Notes under the pieces: generated by a model
Seen by the model: the letters and a program-made list of their open reading frames with translations, nothing else
Told to the model about the DNA's origin: nothing
Database searches by the model: none
Shown: in pieces, positions 60,658-64,000 of the stretch
Layout: each line of letters opens with the position of its first letter
How positions within the stretch are numbered: the stretch's first letter is position 1
Translations under genes and position numbers: made by a program
NCBI RefSeq assembly: GCF_017873715.1
Contig: NZ_JAGGKM010000001.1
Span: 558,001-622,000, forward strand
Reading direction: 5' to 3'
From: Cytobacillus luteolus
Lineage (GTDB): Bacteria > Bacillota > Bacilli > Bacillales > Bacillaceae_L
Length of the DNA: 64,000 bases

Positions 60658-61271
60658 GTAATATACTTACTAGATGGAATGAATTAGCCGATGTGAAAGA
60701 TGAGTTAGCTACTCGTGATTGGTTCTTTGGAACGAGTGGAAACCTCTCAATCAAGGTAAGTGATAATCCATTAACATTTTTAGTATCAGCAAGTGGCAAG
60801 GATAAACGAAAAAGAACGAATGAGGATTTTCTATTAGTTGACCGTAATGGGGAAGCAGTGGAAGAGACACCGCATATAAAGCCTTCAGCTGAAACGCTAT
60901 TACATGTTGATATTTATAACCGAACAAACGCAGGTTGTAGCTTACATGTTCATACGATTGATAACAATGTCATTTCAGAGCTCTATGGAGATGAAGGTGA
61001 GGTTGTATTTAAGGGTCAAGAAATCATCAAGGCGCTTGGGATTTGGGAAGAAGATGCCGAAATTCGGATTCCAATTATTAAGAACCACGCCCATATACCA
61101 ACATTGGCTGCAGAGTTAGCTGAGCACATAGAGGGTGATACGGGTGCTGTCTTAATTCGTAATCATGGAATTACCGTTTGGGCAAAGAATGCTTTTGAAG
61201 CGAAAAAGCATTTGGAGGCCTACGAGTTTTTATTTAGCTACCGAGTAAAATTACTGACTATAAAAAGATAA
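60654..61271 (+). CDS. mtnB: Methylthioribulose-1-phosphate dehydratase MtnB
   Basis: This 205-residue class-II aldolase-like protein begins at TTG 60654, overlapping the mtnX stop. It has [10 protein letters not shown], the zinc-binding HVHTIDNN (residues ~100) and [10 protein letters not shown] with a third His. It dehydrates methylthioribulose-1-phosphate. It is translationally coupled to mtnX. Confidence 0.95.
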   Translation: MSNILTRWNELADVKDELATRDWFFGTSGNLSIKVSDNPLTFLVSASGKDKRKRTNEDFLLVDRNGEAVEETPHIKPSAETLLHVDIYNRTNAGCSLHVHTIDNNVISELYGDEGEVVFKGQEIIKALGIWEEDAEIRIPIIKNHAHIPTLAAELAEHIEGDTGAVLIRNHGITVWAKNAFEAKKHLEAYEFLFSYRVKLLTIKR

Positions 61272-61291
61272 TATTGGGGGAGGAATTTATA

Positions 61292-61837
61292 ATGGCAAAT
61301 ATTCGTATTCGTAACACAGGGGAACGTATTGAAGGGCATGAAAATGTGGCGAAATTTTTAGAAGAGCAAGGTGTGCTTTATGAGCACTGGGACACTAATA
61401 AACTACCAGAAGATTTACGTGGTAATTGCCAAATTAACGATGAGCAGAAAGCTCAAGTATTATCTATTTTTGAAGATGAGATTAAATCATTAGCTGAAAG
61501 AAATGGCTATCATAAATGGGATGTTGTTGCTCTATCGGAAGTAACTCCGAATTTAGAGGAGCTTTTGAAAAAATTTGAACAGGTTCATGTTCATACAGAG
61601 GATGAAGTTCGTGCGATTACAGCTGGTAACGGTATTTTCGTTATTAAAGGAAGCGAAGAGCTAGGCTACTTTGATGTAGAACTTTCTGCAGGAGATGTTA
61701 TTTCTGTACCAGTTGACACACCTCACTTCTTTACACTTCGTGAAGATCGCCAGGTTGTTGCCGTTCGTTTATTTATCGACCCATCAGGATGGGTAGCACA
61801 TCCATTCCAAGATCCACAATTTGTTGAGACTAAGTAA
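61292..61837 (+). CDS. mtnD: Acireductone dioxygenase MtnD
   Basis: ATG 61292 (181 residues, MANIRIRNTGERI) has GGGGGAGG upstream. The cupin ligands are in HVHTEDEVR (His, His, Glu) and DTPHFF (His). It oxidises acireductone to 4-methylthio-2-oxobutyrate plus formate with Fe2+, or runs the off-pathway CO-releasing reaction with Ni2+. Last gene of the mtnWXBD operon; a terminator follows. Confidence 0.96.
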   Translation: MANIRIRNTGERIEGHENVAKFLEEQGVLYEHWDTNKLPEDLRGNCQINDEQKAQVLSIFEDEIKSLAERNGYHKWDVVALSEVTPNLEELLKKFEQVHVHTEDEVRAITAGNGIFVIKGSEELGYFDVELSAGDVISVPVDTPHFFTLREDRQVVAVRLFIDPSGWVAHPFQDPQFVETK

Positions 61838-61848
61838 AGATATGTTGG

Positions 61849-61882
61849 AAACCTCCTTTCGGGTGTGAAAGGAGGTTTTTTT
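61849..61882 (+). terminator. Terminator of mtnWXBD
   Basis: AAACCTCCTTTC / GAAAGGAGGTTT stem followed by T. Confidence 0.92.
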
Positions 61883-61946
61883 GTGGGAATTGGGTTTATG
61901 AGTCCTCGATACAGGATAAATCGTGAAATGAGGACACATTATTTGA

Positions 61947-62155
61947 TTTATCGTCCTATAATTTTCGAGATCCTCAAAATAGCTGTCGATAAACAGATTT
62001 ATCGACCTTTAATTTTCAGGATTCCTATAATTGATGTCGATAAACAGATTTATTGACCTGTAATTTTCGAGATCTTCAAAACTTGTGTCGATAAACAAAT
62101 GTATCGACCTATAATTTTCAAGATCCTCAAAATAGCTGTCGATAAACAGATTTAT
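61947..62155. repeat. Four tandem 51-bp intergenic repeats
   Basis: Units begin TTTATCGNCC at 61947, 61998, 62049 and 62100, each exactly 51 bp apart, with a last start at 62151. Each contains ATTTTCGAGATCCTCAAAA-like sequence and GTCGATAAA; GTCGATAAA and the next TTTATCGAC form a hairpin across unit junctions. Confidence 0.92.
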
Positions 62156-62167
62156 CTGCCCAAAAGC

Positions 62168-62590
62168 TCACTCACTAAAATACATATACGGTTTTTCTTG
62201 CTTATAATAATCAATTCGATCTTGCAGCGTACCTGTATGAAACTCGAACTTATGGCCGTCAGGATCTGTAAAGTAAATTGAGCGTTTATCACGCTCATCT
62301 CTAGTACGACCTTGTAGAACATTAACACCTAAAGAATGGATTCTCTTCACCAACTCGTCAAAGTCTTGCTCATCCACTGTAAAAGCAATATGTGTATAAG
62401 ATTCATGTATCTCATTTCTCGGTATTGTATCTTCAACATTCAAAGCCAACCATAGCCCCGCAAGATCTAAGTATGCAGTTGTATTCCCTTTAACAAGTAG
62501 TTTGGCACCAAAAGCGTTCTCATAAAATTCGATTGAGCGGTCAAGGTCCGAAACAGAAAAAAGAAAATGATTTATTCCTTTAATATTCAA
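62168..62590 (-). CDS. fosB: Metallothiol transferase FosB (fosfomycin resistance)
   Basis: This 140-residue glyoxalase-fold protein has metal ligands His8 (GINHFLFSVSDL), His67 (SYTHIAFTV) and Glu116 (GHKFEFHTGTL), and the loop GRTRDERDKRSIYFTDPDGH. It adds bacillithiol or cysteine to the fosfomycin epoxide. The length and signature are typical of Bacillus FosB. It lies in a chromosomal setting with no mobile element. Confidence 0.94.
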   Translation of the reverse strand: MNIKGINHFLFSVSDLDRSIEFYENAFGAKLLVKGNTTAYLDLAGLWLALNVEDTIPRNEIHESYTHIAFTVDEQDFDELVKRIHSLGVNVLQGRTRDERDKRSIYFTDPDGHKFEFHTGTLQDRIDYYKQEKPYMYFSE

Positions 62591-62838
62591 CTTACATCCC
62601 TGCCTTTAAATAATTTAACTAGACCTATTATAAATAAAAAGAAATATATGGAAATCAAATATTTTAATAGTATATAATATTGAAAAGTATGATAACAAAT
62701 TGTAATAAAATTAAAAATTAAGAATATTCTTTACTACTTGTGAATATTATGTTACATTTGATATCATATGTTCTTTTAAGATTACTTTTATTATATGATT
62801 AGGGTGGAAGATGATTCTACCACAAGGAGTGGAATGAC

Positions 62839-63471
62839 ATGAAAATTCGTTATAATTATGTACCAAAGAATGAAGTAAAATATTGTGAATCAACTCTTAC
62901 AGTAAAAGAAGCTTATGAATATCTAAAAGAAACTGGCTATCGTTCTGTTCCAGTACTATCAGAAGGTGGTAAAAAGTTCGAAGGTCTTATTTATAAAGTT
63001 CATCTTCTAGACTATCTATATGAAGAGAAGGGGTCTCCTGAAGCATCAATCGATTCATTAGTGAAGAATCAAGATGCATTTATTTATGAAGAAGATTCGT
63101 TCTTTAAAACATTTTTAACGATCCGTCGCTTACCATTTATTGCAGTATTAAATGAAAATGAGCAATTTCTAGGAATCATCACACATGCAAACGTGATGGA
63201 TGTTCTTGAGGATTCGTTTGGTATGAAAACAGGTGGCTACACTCTTACAATTGCTACGATTGAGCATAAGGGTGCAATAAAAGACCTTGTTACCCTATTA
63301 AGGGACATTAATATCGATGGTATGCTTACACTTGATAATGGAGAGAAATACTTACGTCGTATTATTGTGAATTTACCTGGTGAACTTTCACCTGAAAAAG
63401 TTAAGGCTCTTGTTGCTAAAATTGAGGAAAAAGAATTCCGTGTGACCCACGTAGACCAAATTGATAAATAA
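62839..63471 (+). CDS. CBS-domain protein, CbpA-like (possible c-di-AMP binder)
   Basis: This 210-residue protein has a CBS pair: residues 12-75 (LTVKEAYEYLKETGYRSVPVL) and 80-135 (FLTIRRLPFIAVLNENEQFLGIITHANVMDVLED), followed by an ACT-like domain (140-205). Listeria CbpA has this CBS plus ACT layout and binds c-di-AMP; the binding here is inferred. A GGAGTGG site lies upstream of ATG. Confidence 0.82.
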   Translation: MKIRYNYVPKNEVKYCESTLTVKEAYEYLKETGYRSVPVLSEGGKKFEGLIYKVHLLDYLYEEKGSPEASIDSLVKNQDAFIYEEDSFFKTFLTIRRLPFIAVLNENEQFLGIITHANVMDVLEDSFGMKTGGYTLTIATIEHKGAIKDLVTLLRDINIDGMLTLDNGEKYLRRIIVNLPGELSPEKVKALVAKIEEKEFRVTHVDQIDK

Positions 63472-63480
63472 TAAACAAAG

Positions 63481-63517
63481 AAGATCCCGCTAGCCTAAGC
63501 TATCCGGGATCTTTTTT
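63481..63517. terminator. Bidirectional terminator
   Basis: AGATCCCG / CGGGATCT stem followed by seven T. Confidence 0.85.
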
Positions 63518-64000
63518 TATGTTTCGAGATTGAAGTATTGAGCCTTTTTTTTGGAGCCGTAAAGAAGTAGACTCCTAGAATGACGATAATGCTGCCTGCT
63601 GTTTGAGGAATCGTAAGTTTTTCTCCTAAGAAGATAAATGCTAATATTGCAGTGAAAATAGGATTAAAGTTTAAGAACATACCAGACTTTACACTTCCAA
63701 CTTTCTGAATCCCAACGTTCCAAAAAATCATTGCCAACACGGTTGCTCCAATAGAAGAATAGAGAATGGCCCACCAGAAGGAAGCGGTAGGATCAACTAT
63801 ACCATCTGAGGTTAAGAGTACAAATGGAAGATTTAGTAGTGATCCAAAAATACCTGCCCAAAGTGTGGCATTATATGGTGAAACTTGCGTCATAGCTTTT
63901 CGTGCAGCAACGGAATATAATCCCCAAATGGCAACTGCACCTAGCATAAACATATCTCCAATATTAAAATGAAATGATAATAGATTACTTAAATTACCAT
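63495..64000 (-). CDS. EamA/DMT-family transporter (5' truncated by window)
   Basis: The frame is open to the window edge, so the start lies beyond 64000; about 168 residues of a ~300-residue protein are visible. The part seen is the second EamA repeat: MFMLGAVAIWGLYSVAARKAM, YSSIGATVLAMIFWNVGIQKVG, FNPIFTAILAFIFLGEKLT and GSIIVILGVYFF, about five membrane helices. It should be an inner-membrane metabolite exporter of unknown substrate. The ATG at 63953 is internal. Confidence 0.87.
   Translation of the reverse strand, partial: GNLSNLLSFHFNIGDMFMLGAVAIWGLYSVAARKAMTQVSPYNATLWAGIFGSLLNLPFVLLTSDGIVDPTASFWWAILYSSIGATVLAMIFWNVGIQKVGSVKSGMFLNFNPIFTAILAFIFLGEKLTIPQTAGSIIVILGVYFFTAPKKRLNTSISKHKKRSRIA

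Noticed and set aside
61947-62155. CRISPR array
   Set aside because: Whole 51-bp units repeat with only point differences; there are no spacers.

Overview
The window looks like a chromosomal segment of a low-GC, endospore-forming Bacillaceae species. Signs of this are a small acid-soluble spore protein, sigma-I/RsgI, KinE-type sporulation kinases, Gram-positive Shine-Dalgarno sites, AT-rich intergenic DNA, and a gene order (ligD-ku-ykoX-ykoY-sigI-rsgI-sspD-ykrK-htpX-ktrD-kinE-mtnA/K/U/E/W/X/B/D) that I recognise from Bacillus subtilis. No transposase, prophage or CRISPR array is visible. The first and last genes (TRAP permease, EamA transporter) are cut by the window edges.

Region 1 (0-5 kb) holds a truncated TRAP permease, a tRNA-Val(GAC), a PAS histidine kinase and an FAD oxidoreductase. 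Region 2 (5-13 kb) is a reactive-sulfur (sulfide/persulfide) locus. It contains CoA-disulfide/persulfide reductase with a rhodanese domain, DUF302, a rhodanese lacking its cysteine, the persulfide sensor CstR (Cys31/Cys60), a TusA copy interrupted by UGA, DsrE, two rhodaneses, a TusA-rhodanese fusion, a rhodanese-persulfide dioxygenase, an intact TusA and a TauE/SafE exporter. Seven 16-bp sites of the form ATACC-N6-GGTAT punctuate it, several lying inside promoters, so a single repressor probably controls most of the locus. Region 3 (14-17 kb) is a SAM-riboswitch-controlled LLM monooxygenase plus ATP-grasp pair, then a CapA-like lipoprotein.

Region 4 (18-23 kb) contains the most unusual item. 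A secreted subtilisin is divergent from an NprR-type HTH-TPR regulator. The regulator is followed 12 bp later by a 97-residue exported precursor with five tandem 14-residue units, each containing EAEHPDPTS. This has the layout of a receptor plus a multi-copy pheromone precursor. Region 5 (23-30 kb) has a YeiH exporter, an RND pump, an Hpr-like MarR regulator, and an NHEJ pair in which LigD has lost its ligase catalytic domain but kept its OB remnant and polymerase domain.

Region 6 (30-44 kb) contains DedA, a yybP-ykoY Mn riboswitch with YkoY, a DUF5667 secreted protein and sigI-rsgI (both with candidate SigI promoters of identical spacing), sspD, ykrK/htpX, a large S8 protease, KtrD, an MFS pump and small spore-type proteins. 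Region 7 (44-64 kb) contains a B12-binding radical SAM protein, two CBO0543 membrane proteins, a chemoreceptor, KinE, DedA, a MOSC protein, a DUF2087 regulator, the complete methionine salvage pathway under two more SAM riboswitches, FosB and a CbpA-like CBS protein.

A pattern across the window is that several intergenic gaps contain locus-specific repeat words spaced about 51-52 bp (or 21/41 bp) apart. These are multiples of the DNA helical turn, although the sequences differ between loci.
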